From the NCBI GenBank assembly GCA_000827495.1, contig KN817586.1, positions 31,295 through 72,293 of the forward strand: DNA of 40,999 nt, given 5' to 3'. Shown piece by piece: positions 10,549 through 21,314 of this stretch; the stretch's first letter is position 1, and the number at the start of each line of letters is the position of its first letter. The position numbers were made by a program, and so were the translations under genes. The notes below the pieces were generated by a model. That model saw only the letters and a list, made by a program, of their open reading frames with translations, searched no databases and was not told where the DNA came from. The DNA is from Hypholoma sublateritium FD-334 SS-4 (lineage: Eukaryota > Basidiomycota > Agaricomycetes > Agaricales > Strophariaceae).

Positions 10549-11558
10549 GAGACCCCGAATCGAAACAAGATCCCGGTAAGTGTTGTTATGATTTATATCA
10601 TTCGCAGTTAACTCACTTTCTGCAAGAGTGCTTACATGTGCTACTGGGACCCAAGGATTGCTTCGCATCTCTTTCGTTTTCACCGGATGGAAAACGTGTA
10701 GTGTCCGGCTCCTGGGATAGCAAAATTCGAATCTGGGACGTGCAAGACGAGAAATTATATCTCGAACCCTTGGAAGGACACAACAGCTGGGTTCTGTCTG
10801 TTTCGTTCTCTCCCAATGGAGAGAGGATAGTCTCAGGCTCTGCCGATGGAACTCTCCGAATATGGGATGAACAGACGGGTATATGCACTGTAGGGCCATT
10901 TGGTGGACACACCAAACCGATCAAATCTGTTGCATTTTCTCCCGATGGACAAATGGTGGTCTCAGGATCCGCTGATACAACCATTAAAATATGGGACGCT
11001 CAGACGGGCCTAGTCATCGCGGGACCGCTGAGTGGCCACACCCACTTCGTGCAATCTGTTGCATTCTCACCAGACAACAAGTGTGTCATATCAACTTCCG
11101 TCGACTGCACGATTCGCATCTGGGACGCGAAGGAAGGAGCGACGGTCGTGGGGCCATTGAAATATCGTAGAGATATTCCTTTTATATGCGCGGTATTTTC
11201 TCCGGATGGCGAGCACATACTATCAATTTCAAGAGATGGAACCATTAATTTATGGAACGCGAAGACGGGGGAAATCTTGAAGTCTCATTCAAAGCGAATA
11301 TCATCAGCTCCTACATGTGCTGCGTTCTCTCCAGATGGGAGTCTTGCAGTCTCAGGGTCAATTGATTGCACTCTTACCATCTCCGATATGTCAACAGGGG
11401 AAATTATGTTTGCTTCATTGGAAGGACATAGTAGGGTGATTGAATCTGTTGCATTTTCTTCGGATGGAAGATGGGTAGCGTCAGGATCCCCTGACTGCAC
11501 CATGCGGATCTGGGACGTGGGGGCCTGTATTTCGTCAAAGGCTTCACAGAAAGTGTAG

Positions 11559-12040
11559 AAGATATTCAGGCTAGTGTCAAATAATGTACCTATTTTATTT
11601 GGCTAACGTCGTTTTTATGGGATTTATTAGTACTTTTTATTATTTGCGGCTTGTTTCCATTCTATTGTACACTGTTTCTGCATATCCATTGCGTGTTTCC
11701 TGTTCCACGAGCCACTTTTCCAAGAAATCAACGACCCATTAATTGAGCTAACATCTTCGGTGACAGTGACTGCTCCATCAAATAAACCAATGGAAGAGAA
11801 GGGGCGCTGCGCACATTACGCCAGGTTTTGGACGTATTCCAATGGCGGGGGCGCGATGCCGAGTGTTCCCTACCCTATATGCATGACTCAGTATTTCTAG
11901 TGCCCAGTTCTCGCGTGCGCACTGCGAAGACGACATATTCCAGCAGAATAAAGATAAAAATATAATAAAACCGCATCCATACCGAAATTATGTGCACTGT
12001 ATAGTGCAGAGACGCTTCATGTCGTTCGGCGCTAATACAT
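11559..12040. other. 3' flank of the WD40 gene
   Basis: AT-rich sequence after the stop codon, probably the 3' UTR followed by intergenic DNA. No gene, repeat or terminator-like structure is recognised before the CpG-rich block begins. Confidence 0.35.
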
Positions 12041-13262
12041 CCATAACCACATCGCTCAGCTCATACACTCGCCGCCCCGATCCCCGTCAAATATTCATGC
12101 CACCACAAACTCGGAACGTCAGGAATCATCAAGGAGAACGAGCCCGCTTGCGCAACGTCGTGGATCCAGACTCCCATGCGCCAGCGCGCAGATGCCCCAC
12201 ACCAGTGCGCCCTGCGCTACCCGCTCTGAGTCCAAGTTATAAGCAGCTCATGATCAGATGGCGCTCGCCCCGTCGAATGATTAATTAATGACGCTCATCC
12301 TCATTTCACGCAGAAGCAGCCTCCTACGCTCACCCATGAAGGGTGCGTTAACGCGACCGGTGAAGCGCTGGAAGTACGAGCCGCGGCTCCGAAGGAACGA
12401 CACCCAACGTCCAGGGATAGCCGCGGTTCTAGCGGCAGGGACGAGCGCGCCTCAGCGCGCTCTGCTGTCGGGCGCGACGAGGTGCCCCGCGTGCGTGCGT
12501 TGACACGATTGAAGCGGTGTCTCGCCCACCCAGAAAGCATCGGGGGCGCGGCGGTGCGTCTTGGTGGTCCAGATGAGGCGCGCTGGGCGTGCGTGCGTTG
12601 ATGTTTGTACCGCGGCGACAAGCGTGCTGAGCCGCAGTGGTCTGTCATGCGCGACGAGGCACCCGAGGTTGTGCGTTAGTGCATAGGAGCGCGTCCCACG
12701 GCGCGCCCCGTCCGACCACGCGCAGCGCGCTACAGCCATGTGCGCATCGCGGGCGCGGCGGGGGCCGTTGTTGGTCAAGCGCTGGCGACGCGCGAGCCGA
12801 GATGCGTTGTTCTGTCCGTTCAACCTTAATACGCTGGCACCAGTGTAGAGCGTGTCCCAGCCCATCAAGCGTCGTCCGCGCACTTCCTTCATCAAGCGCG
12901 GATACGCGAGCGCCGAGCCCGTCGACGGAGTGCGTGTGTTAATACGAGGACCGTGCGCCCCGATGCGCATCGCCGCTGGTGAAGATCCGGCAGCGCGCGA
13001 GTGCCCAGCCTGGACGAGGCGCCCTGCGTCCGCCGAGGCGCACAGTACTGTCGGGCGCGATCAGGCGCCCCGCGTGCGTGCGTTGACGCGACTGCAGCGC
13101 GTTTCGCACGGCGCACCCCGTCCGCTTAGGAGCGTCGTCGGCGCGTCGGCGCATCTTGCTGCTGTGCTGTCGAGCGCGACGACGCCCCTTGTGTGCGTGC
13201 GTGCGGGCCAGCGGGAGCACCGTATTCCCTTCGATGCCGCAGCGGCGGGAACGCGCTCTAAC
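12041..13262. repeat. CpG-rich dispersed repeat block B, first part
   Basis: CpG-rich, compositionally like 5283-6520. GTGCGTGCGTTGA recurs at about 12494, 12589 and 13076, and a GCGTGCGTGCGGGCC variant at about 13196. The piece around 12725-12765 matches 5408-5442 (GCGCTRCAGYCATGTRCGCA followed by a CGCGGGCGCGGCGGGG stretch). Open frames on both strands overlap without family resemblance, so none is called as a gene. Confidence 0.55.
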
Positions 13263-13286
13263 CATTGAACTCAGACCAGCCGCAGG
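13263..13286 (+). repeat. Leader motif copy 3 (short)
   Basis: Carries CATTGAACTCAGACCAGCCG followed by CA, the same core as 4865-4888 and 13330-13354, at the junction of two CpG-rich segments. Confidence 0.45.
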
Positions 13287-13329
13287 AACTCCCCCACACC
13301 GCCGTATTCCCGGTGGAGACTAGGATTCT

Positions 13330-13387
13330 GATTATTGGATTTAGACCAGCCGCACGCACGGATTGAATATCGCGTACGTACTTTATG
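13330..13387 (+). repeat. Leader motif copy 4 of the CpG-rich repeat family
   Basis: Reads ATTATTGGATTTAGACCAGC, CGCACGCACGG, then ATATCGCGTACGTACTTTAT and GG. It aligns with 5216-5282 and, like it, sits immediately before a CpG-rich tract. Confidence 0.5.
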
Positions 13388-14371
13388 GCCGTCGCGGGTG
13401 ACGCGACGCAGCTGCGCCGCGGTGGATACGCGCCGGTAACGCGCGAGCCGATAAAGCGCTGGAGGTCCCTTGGAATAGATAGGCTCAGGCAACGCGCGGA
13501 CTACTCCGCGCGGCGTCTCGGGAGCAAAGGGCGCTATCGCGGCGCCAGAGCGCGTCGCGCGGTGTACCACAGCCCAGCGCGCGTCGGCAGCGCAGTGGTG
13601 CAGCTCGTCGATCCGGCGCCGCTTGCGGGGGCGACGGGCGCTACCGGGAACCGTAGTGCGTGCCCCTCCCCTTGCCTAAGCCGGAATCCGCACAAGCCAG
13701 ACCCCCGCGCAACGCGTCTTTGTCCCTGCTCCCACCGCCCCTCAGCTTTCCCCGCCCTCTTTTCCCACGGCGATCAGCTACCAGAGCGCGTCCGAATGAC
13801 TCACCCGCGTGCGCTGATGCGCGCCCGGCCTCGTCAGCGGGGGCGCGTGTATGGGCACGGGGAGGCGGAGGCCTGCACTGCGCGTCGGAGCGGCGCGCTG
13901 CAGCCCAGAGCGTGGCCCCAACCCAGCGGCGCTCATGGTCGATCAAGCGGCGCTTCCGCGCGATACAGTGCCCCCAGAGCGCTGCGGCCCAGCGCCGCGC
14001 CGCGCCGCACCCCTTGCCTACGCCCCAGATGCGCACACGCCGCCCCTTGCGCGCGACGCGTCTTGGACAGCACGCGCCCCACCGCCCCTCTGCTTCGGGG
14101 CACGTCCGACCGCCAGCATGCGTGCGCTCATCTCATGCGCGCCCGGGGCGTCGGAGGGCGGGGCGTGGGATCACGCGCGAAACGCGCGAGCTAGCGGGGC
14201 GGGGGGTGCGTGTTGGCGCGGCGCGGCGTGGCGGAATGCACGACGACCACGCGCGCTGGGGTGCGCGGGCTGTCTTTGCCGCACACCGCGTGCCCTCTGC
14301 GCCCTCCTTCCCACCCCCGCTGCTTGTGGGACGCGCCAGAGCGAGGCCGCGCGTCCGATCCCGTCGGCGGA

Positions 14372-14461
14372 GGAGCGTGGATGGGGTGCGTGCGTGCGCG
14401 GCAGCGTCGGTGGGTACCAGTGGTCCGCGGCGCTGTGCAGATGCGCGGGCGGCGCGTCTCG
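14372..14461 (+). repeat. 90-bp direct repeat, copy left of gap
   Basis: This 90-base segment, beginning GGAGCGTGGATGGGGTGCGT and ending GGCGGCGCGTCTCG, is identical to 14744-14833 on the other side of the Ns. Confidence 0.9.
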
Positions 14462-14743
14462 NNNNNNNNNNNNNNNNNNNNNNNNNNNNNNNNNNNNNNN
14501 NNNNNNNNNNNNNNNNNNNNNNNNNNNNNNNNNNNNNNNNNNNNNNNNNNNNNNNNNNNNNNNNNNNNNNNNNNNNNNNNNNNNNNNNNNNNNNNNNNNN
14601 NNNNNNNNNNNNNNNNNNNNNNNNNNNNNNNNNNNNNNNNNNNNNNNNNNNNNNNNNNNNNNNNNNNNNNNNNNNNNNNNNNNNNNNNNNNNNNNNNNNN
14701 NNNNNNNNNNNNNNNNNNNNNNNNNNNNNNNNNNNNNNNNNNN
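14462..14743. other. Assembly gap of 282 unknown bases
   Basis: All bases are N. Because both flanks carry the same 90 bases, the two contigs may in fact overlap, or the gap may hide further repeat copies. Confidence 0.98.
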
Positions 14744-14833
14744 GGAGCGTGGATGGGGTGCGTGCGTGCGCGGCAGCGTCGGTGGGTACCAGTGGTCCGC
14801 GGCGCTGTGCAGATGCGCGGGCGGCGCGTCTCG
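14744..14833 (+). repeat. 90-bp direct repeat, copy right of gap
   Basis: Identical to 14372-14461, starting with the first resolved base after the gap. Confidence 0.9.
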
Positions 14834-15640
14834 CCGATCGCACGCGCCTGCGCTCCGTGCACCGCGCCCCGTTGTCGTGTATCGTCGCGCGCTGTCCGGG
14901 GCGTGCGCTGAGCATCGCCTGTGCTTCTGCAGGGGGCGCGTGGATGGGGCGGGTAGGCGCTGGGCCATGTGCGGCGCGGCGCGGCGCGGCCGCCGAGGGG
15001 CTGCGTGCGGCGCGGTGCGTCGAGCCGAACGCGCGCAGGCAGCGCTTACTTGGACGCGGTGCGTCTCGCGTATCGTGCGCGGGCTGCGGGTCGTGGGCCG
15101 CGCCCCACTTTGGCCGGGATCAGGCGCGAGCCGCTGGGGTGAGGGGCGCGTGCATCGAGCGGATGAAAGCGCCGCGCCGCGCGTCGTGATCGCGCGCTCG
15201 GTGCATACATTCCAGTGCAGAGCCTAGGCCACGATCACACGCGAAACGCGCGAGCCGGTGCGTGCATCGCGCGGATACAAGCGCAGCGCGTCGTGATCGC
15301 GCGCGCGGGCTGCTCGGCGTGGCATGCATGCGTGCGTTCACTTCCCCGCGCGCGCGGGCTGCTCGGTGCATGCGTGTACTCACATCTCCCAGCCTCGAAG
15401 GTGCAGACGGCGCTCGGCTAGCGACAGGCGCTTGCTGTATGTCGCCAGGACGACGCGCTGCGACTAGGCGCGAAAGGCGCCGGGGAACTGCGGCCGAGGG
15501 CGAGCCCGGGAAGCACGTTCGCCGAGCACGAAGGCGAATCGCGGCATTCGAAGGCGCGCGCGAACAGAACGCGAGCAGCGAGCAGTCAGAACGCAGGCAC
15601 AGGGCGCCAGCGCTAGGCCAGGGCGCGCGCCGTGCGTAGA

Positions 15641-16225
15641 GGGAGGCGATGTCATCGCAGGGGTGTGGGAAGTGCCGCACGTCACTCGCAGGCTAACTGC
15701 GGCGAAGCACGCCGGCCCACACGCTGGGGTCCGGGGCCGAGCACCAAAAAAAATCGGAGCCAGGAGCGAAAAAAGGGTTTCGTCATTGCGTCCTCGGCGC
15801 GGGGAATGATTATGCAGCGCGGTGATGGCGGGCACGGGCATGGGAGGGATCGGCGGTGGCGGTTCGCCGTGCGTGGCGGGGATGAAGGACGGCGCGCAGC
15901 GTGCGGATTAATAGGGGACGGGAGATGGGCGGCGGTCAGGGTCGACGCGGGCAGGATTCATGAAGCGCCGATAGAGCTGGATTTTCATATCGATAACGGC
16001 GGGCGGCGTGTGTGGTCTGTGCGCGGGTGCGGGTGGTTGCGATGGGAGGGGGGGGACGAGAATAGGGTGTGAGAGGGCGGGCATGGAGGGCAGTAACTGC
16101 CAGAGCACGCGGAATAATCTAAGATTGATCGGAGCGGGAAAACGAGACTTTTCCCGAATAGGCAGGAGGGAAGGGAGGGGCAGGAGTGGGCCTCGCTTTG
16201 CTCCCGACCATGACCTTGTAGGACG
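15641..16225. other. Upstream region of the disordered-protein gene
   Basis: GC-rich but without the CGCG runs of the repeat block. It must contain the promoter and 5' UTR of the gene starting at 16226. No TATA box or known operator is recognised. Confidence 0.35.
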
Positions 16226-19200
16226 ATGGCCACGCCCCGCCCACGCCGCCCGCCCGTCCCCCTCCTCCTCGCCTCCTTCCCCGCGCCCCCGTCCTTCATC
16301 CCCCCGACGCCCACCGCCCCCAACCCCCCGCCCACGGGGCCCCCCTCGTCCCCGCTGCCGCCCGTCCCAGGCCCGTCGCGCATCTCCGAGCTCGAGCAGC
16401 ACCTCCTGCTCTCCTCGCACTCGCAGCGCTCCAGCCGCATATCCGCCTCCTCGCGCCCCGCCTCCACCGCCAGCAATGCCCACACATCCCCGCCCACGTC
16501 CCCCCGCAGCGCCTCGCCGCGCGGCAGCCCACAGATCCGCACCCGCCCGCTCCTCGCGCGCGCCGCCTCCTCCCCGTTCGATCCGCAGCAGCATCGGCCG
16601 ACGCCGCTCGCCTTTTCCCCCGCGGACGACGCGCGCGCGATGCCACGTGCCGGCCTGCCCGCGCTCTCCATCTCCACCGCCACGCGCCACCACCACGCCA
16701 ACGAGAGCCTCAGCCTGATCGACGTCGCCGACATCATGCGCGCAGCCGACGTCCCGGACGACGCCGCCGAGCTGCTCCCGCCCTTCGAGCTCTCGCGCTC
16801 CCAGACCCAGACCGGCGCACGCCGCCCGCCGCCATCAGCATCAGCCGGGCCCCATCAGCAGCACCTGTCGCCCCGCGCTGATCCCCCCACGCCCGTGCGC
16901 ACTCAAAAGCCCGCGCCCGCGCCGACACAGCCCCTCCCTCCCCTCCCCCCGTCCACCACCACCCACCACATGCGCGCGTCGTCCGGCGGCTCGTTCTCCT
17001 ACCCCTCCTCCAGCGCCCTCTCCCCCGTCCGCGGCGCCGCGAAGCCGCCCCCGCTCGGCGGGCTCCGCGCCCCTACTACCCTCGGCGCGGCCGTCTCCAT
17101 GTCCTCCGCCACGTCGTCCGTCTCCTCCTTCCACACCGCGCCCTCCTCGCCGCGCCCCCCTGGCGCCCGAGCCGCGGACTACACCCACCCCGCGGGCGCC
17201 CCGCCCCCTGCGTCCGCCTCGACGCTCACCCTCCTCTCGAGCTCGGGCGACGAGTCGCCCGACGCCGACGCGGACAGCTCGCTCCTCGCCATCGAGCTCG
17301 GCACGACGCCGCCGTCCTCGCCCGAGGCGCCCGCGAGCGCCTCCATCAAGGACCTGCGCCGCGGCCTGCGCGCCGCCCGCGTGCGCAGCCCCGCGCTGCG
17401 CGAGGCGTTCGGCGCGCACGCGGAGCCGGCGGCGCCGCTCGTCGCCACCCCGGACCCTGGCGCTGCTGTGCTCCTGCAGGGCATCGTCGTGCTCACCACC
17501 ACGAGCGTCGCCGTCGAGGACCCTGCTGACGCCCCTATGACACTCGACGAACTGGGCGGCTCGCCCCCGCCGCTCCATGGGCGCAAGCGCACGGCGACGG
17601 TCTCGCGCGCCGCGCCCGAGGAGATCGCTCGTCTCCGCGCTGCATCGCGCGCAGCGCCGACCGCACCGCCGCCCGTGCGCGCGGCGTCCCCTGATATCGC
17701 GGCGATATTGCAGGCGACGCCGCGCCCGTCGGTCGGGCGAAGGCGGCACGTGTCGGAGAGCACGAGCGGGGGGAGTGCGAGCGCGAGCGCTAGTGGTGGG
17801 GGCGGGTCGCGCCGTGCGTCAGCAGCGGGGGCGTTCGATGAGATGGAGCGCGTGCTCGAGGGCGCGGGGAGCGACGACGACGACGACGACGACGACGAGG
17901 CGCGGCGCGGCGCAGTCTACGGAACGCGCAGCCGTGTGCTGCGGAGGAGCGGGAAAGCGCGCGAGCGCGAAAGGGAAGAAGGCGACTCGGACTCGAGCTT
18001 GGATCTCCACACGCCGCTGCCGTACGTGCCGCTTGCGCTCTGCCCGCTTATATGATATGCTGACCGCGCGCCGCAGACACCTGATGGTGCGCCACGGCCT
18101 GCTCTCGCCGCACTCCAAGCTCCTGCCCAGCCCCGCCTCGCGCGCCAGCACCCCGGTCGGCCCGAACGGGCGGCCGGGGAGCACGATGTCAGTGGCGTCC
18201 AACACCATGTCGCTCGCCTCGAACGCCTCAAACACGATGTCCCTCGCCTCGGTGATGACGAAGTCGGGCATCATCAAGGACGCGCGCGACACGCCGACGC
18301 GCCGCGTGCGGCACCGCGATGGGCGGCTGTTGGCGGGCGGGGTGGGGCTCACGACGGGGCTTGGGTGGAGTGATAGGTGCGTTGGTTTTTCTTTCGTTTT
18401 GGTTGGGTTTTTTGGTTTGGAGGGTTGGGTTTTGCGGGGAGAGGGGGAATAGTGGGTGGCGCTTTGGGTGGGGGGTTTGGGGGGTGGGGGTGTTGCGCGC
18501 GTTTAGGAGAGGTGCGCTTATATGCCCCGCTCGCGGGGGTGTACCGTGATGGTGGCGGGATTTATATAGCGCTGTGTGCGCGGGCGCGCGCACTAGCGCC
18601 GCAGCACGCGCTAGCGCTATTCCGAGCCCCCTTCCTATTCCTGTCCTCCCTTCCCACTCTAACCCAACCCAAAACCCAACCCAAAATAAAACTAAAAACT
18701 AAAACTAATTAATACCCCTCCCACAGCGAAGACGAAGACGCCCCCTCGCCCCTAACGCACCGCCTCTCCACGCTCAACCTCGCGCGGCGCGCGTCCGCGT
18801 CCTCCATCCAGCAGCACCAGCACCGCCCCCCGGGCGGTGCGCCCGCGCGCCGCGCGCGCCACCCGCTCGCGCGCTCGTACAGCGCGGGGGCGCTTGCGCT
18901 GGGGCGGCCGCCGGTGGAGCGGGAGTGGGACGAGTATGATGATGAGTATGAGGGTGGGGGTGGTGCGGTGGGCGGTGCGGTGGGGATGGGGGGTGGAGGG
19001 GGGTATGGTGATGGTGGGGGGTATGGGGATGGGAAGGGGGCGGAGTGGCCGACGCGCGCGAGGACGATAAGCAGGGGCCCGCCGACGGCGTGGGGCGCGC
19101 GCAGCACGGGCGCGGGCGCGGGTGGCGCCGCGCGCACTAGCACGGGCAGTGGTACTGGTACTGGCGCGGGCGCAAGGACGAGCACACGCACGAGCACGGG

Positions 19201-20335
19201 CACGCTGCCCTCTGACGCGCGCGTGAGCACGAGCAGCGTGGGCTCGGCGTTCTCGCTCGAGGTCACGCCCGCTGGTGCCTCCGCCTCTAGTGCGGCGCGG
19301 GCGAGGACGCCGTCGCGCGCTATGCGCCGGCCGAGCGCGGGTGCCAGCTCTATCGGCGGTTCTGGCAACATCGGGGCTGGTAGCAACATCGGGGCTGCTA
19401 GCAACTTCGGCACCTCTAACGGCACCAGTAACAGCGTGCCCCCAAGGCGGGCGTCGAAGGACGAGGCGCACACGCCGTCGTCGACGGCGTCGACGCTTAG
19501 CATCCCGATGCCTGCGACGCCGCGCGATGAGCTGGATGGGGCGTCTTCGACTCCTGCACGACCGCGGATGGTTGCTGGTGGTGGGGTGATGGACAAGGAG
19601 AAGACGCTCCCGCCGCTGCCGCCGGGCGGGATCAAGCGCGCGGCGTCCGCGCCGCGCATCGCCCAAGGCGGGTTTGCAACTGGCTCGTTCTCCGCCTCTA
19701 CGTCAGCGACGACGACAACCACCACCACCACCACCACCAATGGAGGGGCGAAATACGCCTTCCCATTCCCCCGCGCGCGGACGTTCTCCGCCGCCTCCTC
19801 TACCCACTCGCTCTCGAATGCACACTCAAGCTCGAACATCAACTCAGCGTCGACGCCCCACCCGCCGTCCGCCGCGTTCGGGCGCCCGGCGCCGGCGGTG
19901 AGACCGCTGCAGCTCCCGCGCGCGCGCGTCTCTGGAATGGGCGTTGGTGGTGCGGGTGGGGGTATGGGTGGGGGCGGGGACAGGGCGGCGGTGCCCGTCC
20001 CGTCGGTGCCCTCGACGAGCACCCCACGCGGGGGGCTGCGCTCGCCGTCGACGTCGTTCGTCGGGTCGCCGCCTCGCACTTCCTACACGCCCCATGCTCC
20101 AAGCACGCCCCATACCCCAAGCACCCCACACGCGCCGACGCCAAGCACCCCGCACGCACCGCAGGCGCAGGCGCACAGGCCGACGACCCCGGCCGGCGCG
20201 CGCCCGCGCCCGCGCACGGGCACGGGGATGGTGTACCGCACGAGCTCGACGGTCGGCGCGCGGAGGGCGCCGCTCGCGCTGGCTGCGTCCGCTGGGGCGG
20301 GTGGTGTGAAGGGGCCGCGGGCGGGGGCGTTTTAG
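16226..20335 (+). CDS. Large low-complexity Ser/Pro/Ala-rich protein, probably intrinsically disordered
   Basis: Three exons: 16226-18021, 18077-18376 and 18727-20335, with introns of 55 and 350 nt. Both junctions keep the frame and give 1,234 residues. I recognise no folded domain. The sequence is dominated by Ser, Pro, Ala, Thr and Arg, with poly-Asp (SDDDDDDDDE, near residue 550), a Gly-rich block after DEWDEYDDEYE-like acidic residues in exon 3, a poly-Thr run, and tandem HAPSTPHTPSTPHAP words near the C-terminus. Repeated S-P and T-P pairs are possible kinase sites. The segments MSVASNTMSLASNASNTMSL in exon 2 and SLIDVADIMRAADVPDDAAE near residue 155 are the most protein-like parts. Third-position GC is extreme. 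The start has a good context (GACGATGG). Role and location are unknown; a scaffold or regulator is only a guess. Confidence 0.75.
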
Positions 20336-21314
20336 GGGGGGTCTGTTTGTGTTGCGAGGTTGGTGTTCGTGTTCGACTTTCGACTTCATCTTTGCGATAC
20401 TTTTAAAGGGGAGGTGGTACTGCGTGTTCGTCCCTCCCAGATTGCGTTTGGCTTTTCGGCTTTTGTGTCATCTACACACTATCTTTTCTGCTCTGTACAC
20501 TGATCTACGCCCTCTCTTCTCTGTCTCTATCTCTCGACATTTACTAGCTCTCGCCTACCTCTATCCCCGCACATCTATCCGCCCGTTCCTCCTACGCACG
20601 TACATCACACTCGCCCGCGCGGGCCTCCACGCTCCTTGCCCGTTGTCTGCGGCTGCTTCGACCTACTATCGCGTCTCTCCTTCCCTACTACCGCATCTCT
20701 CTCCTACTTCTTCGCGTCTCTATCTAGTACACACACATATATATACATACATTTTTATCGTTAGCGACGGCGCGCCGTCTGTTGGATTATATACAGTTTT
20801 ACTTTTGCTGCGAGTGGGAGTGGGGTGAATCGGTGCTGATATATTTTGGGGGAGGTGTAGGTGGTGTTTCGTGGGAAATTACGGTGGTGGTAGGGAACGA
20901 TAGATGCTGTTTTTCCAGTGCTTTCTGATGCCTGGATCTGGCGCATGGGAGATGGCTTAGCCGCGCTAGAGAGAACTGCTATCGCACTTCGCGGAGCGCA
21001 CGGCACTTGCTCGCGTATATATAATATAAAACCTTGCCTACGCCTCATATCTAACTATATCTAACTGACCGTCAGCTCAACCGCACTCTTCGCGTGGTCG
21101 CAAGAAGCGTATCAGAGCGCGCCATCATGCGCTATTCTCGGTGCGCTCCTGTAGAGACTTGATTGAGTAGCGTGCGTTCTGTTGCTTTGGACTAGATAGT
21201 CTGGACAGCTGGTCACTGGAGAGTGCGCAAATACTAATATGGGGGCGTCTCTTCGCCCGCTCTCGCCTATGCGTTCTCCTACCCGAGTCGATTACCGCAT
21301 TTAACGAAGTAATA
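20336..21314. other. 3' UTR and intergenic region
   Basis: After the stop comes a pyrimidine-rich stretch with repeated CTCTCT words, then an (AC/AT)-rich microsatellite-like run at about 20730-20755 (ACACACATATATATACATAC). The last part should hold the promoter of the surface-protein gene at 21315. No gene is recognised. Confidence 0.35.

Larger units (their letters stand above)
9301..11558 (+). pseudogene. WD40 protein gene of NLR/HET-E style, interrupted by a hAT MITE
   Basis: Exons 9301-9518, 9569-9725, 9781-10575 (interrupted by the MITE at 9938-10540 plus one duplicated 8-mer) and 10627-11558; introns of 50, 55 and 51 nt. Without the insertion the frame is open and encodes 496 residues. 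Residues 3-20 are a Gly/Ala-rich hydrophobic stretch (GVAFGGAALSGGFALAAAGY), followed by a charged helical region to about residue 125, an acidic Ser-rich linker, then seven WD40 repeats of about 43 residues with typical SVAFSPDG and IRIWD words, enough for one complete propeller. The repeats resemble those of fungal NLR-type incompatibility proteins, but no NACHT domain is present. With the MITE in place the frame runs into it and stops at 10228-10230, leaving 274 residues without any WD repeat. The first in-frame ATG was chosen as start. Confidence 0.75.
13388..15640. repeat. CpG-rich dispersed repeat block B, second part, with assembly gap
   Basis: Continues the CpG-rich repeat. The stretch 14943-15258 is homologous to 5951-6285. 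The word CACGCGCGAAACGCGCGAGC at about 14173 repeats near 15236 and, less exactly, at about 6269. Long open frames that span the unknown bases are artefacts of GC composition and of Ns read as open sequence. No coding gene is supported. Confidence 0.55.

Noticed and set aside
9938..10575. Splicing-out of the hAT MITE as an intron that would rescue the WD40 gene
   Set aside because: The donor at 9940 combined with the nearest AG acceptors (10551, 10569) does not restore the reading frame; other combinations were not exhaustively tested.
13660..15227. Long open frames of 450-510 codons across the CpG-rich block
   Set aside because: They exist on both strands and in several phases, run through 282 Ns, and have only Arg/Ala/Pro-biased sequence; they are a by-product of GC content and Ns.
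16296..20389. Long antisense frames opposite the disordered-protein gene
   Set aside because: The sense frame has consistent splice phases and plausible protein composition; the antisense frames are Arg/Gly-rich shadows caused by high third-position GC.
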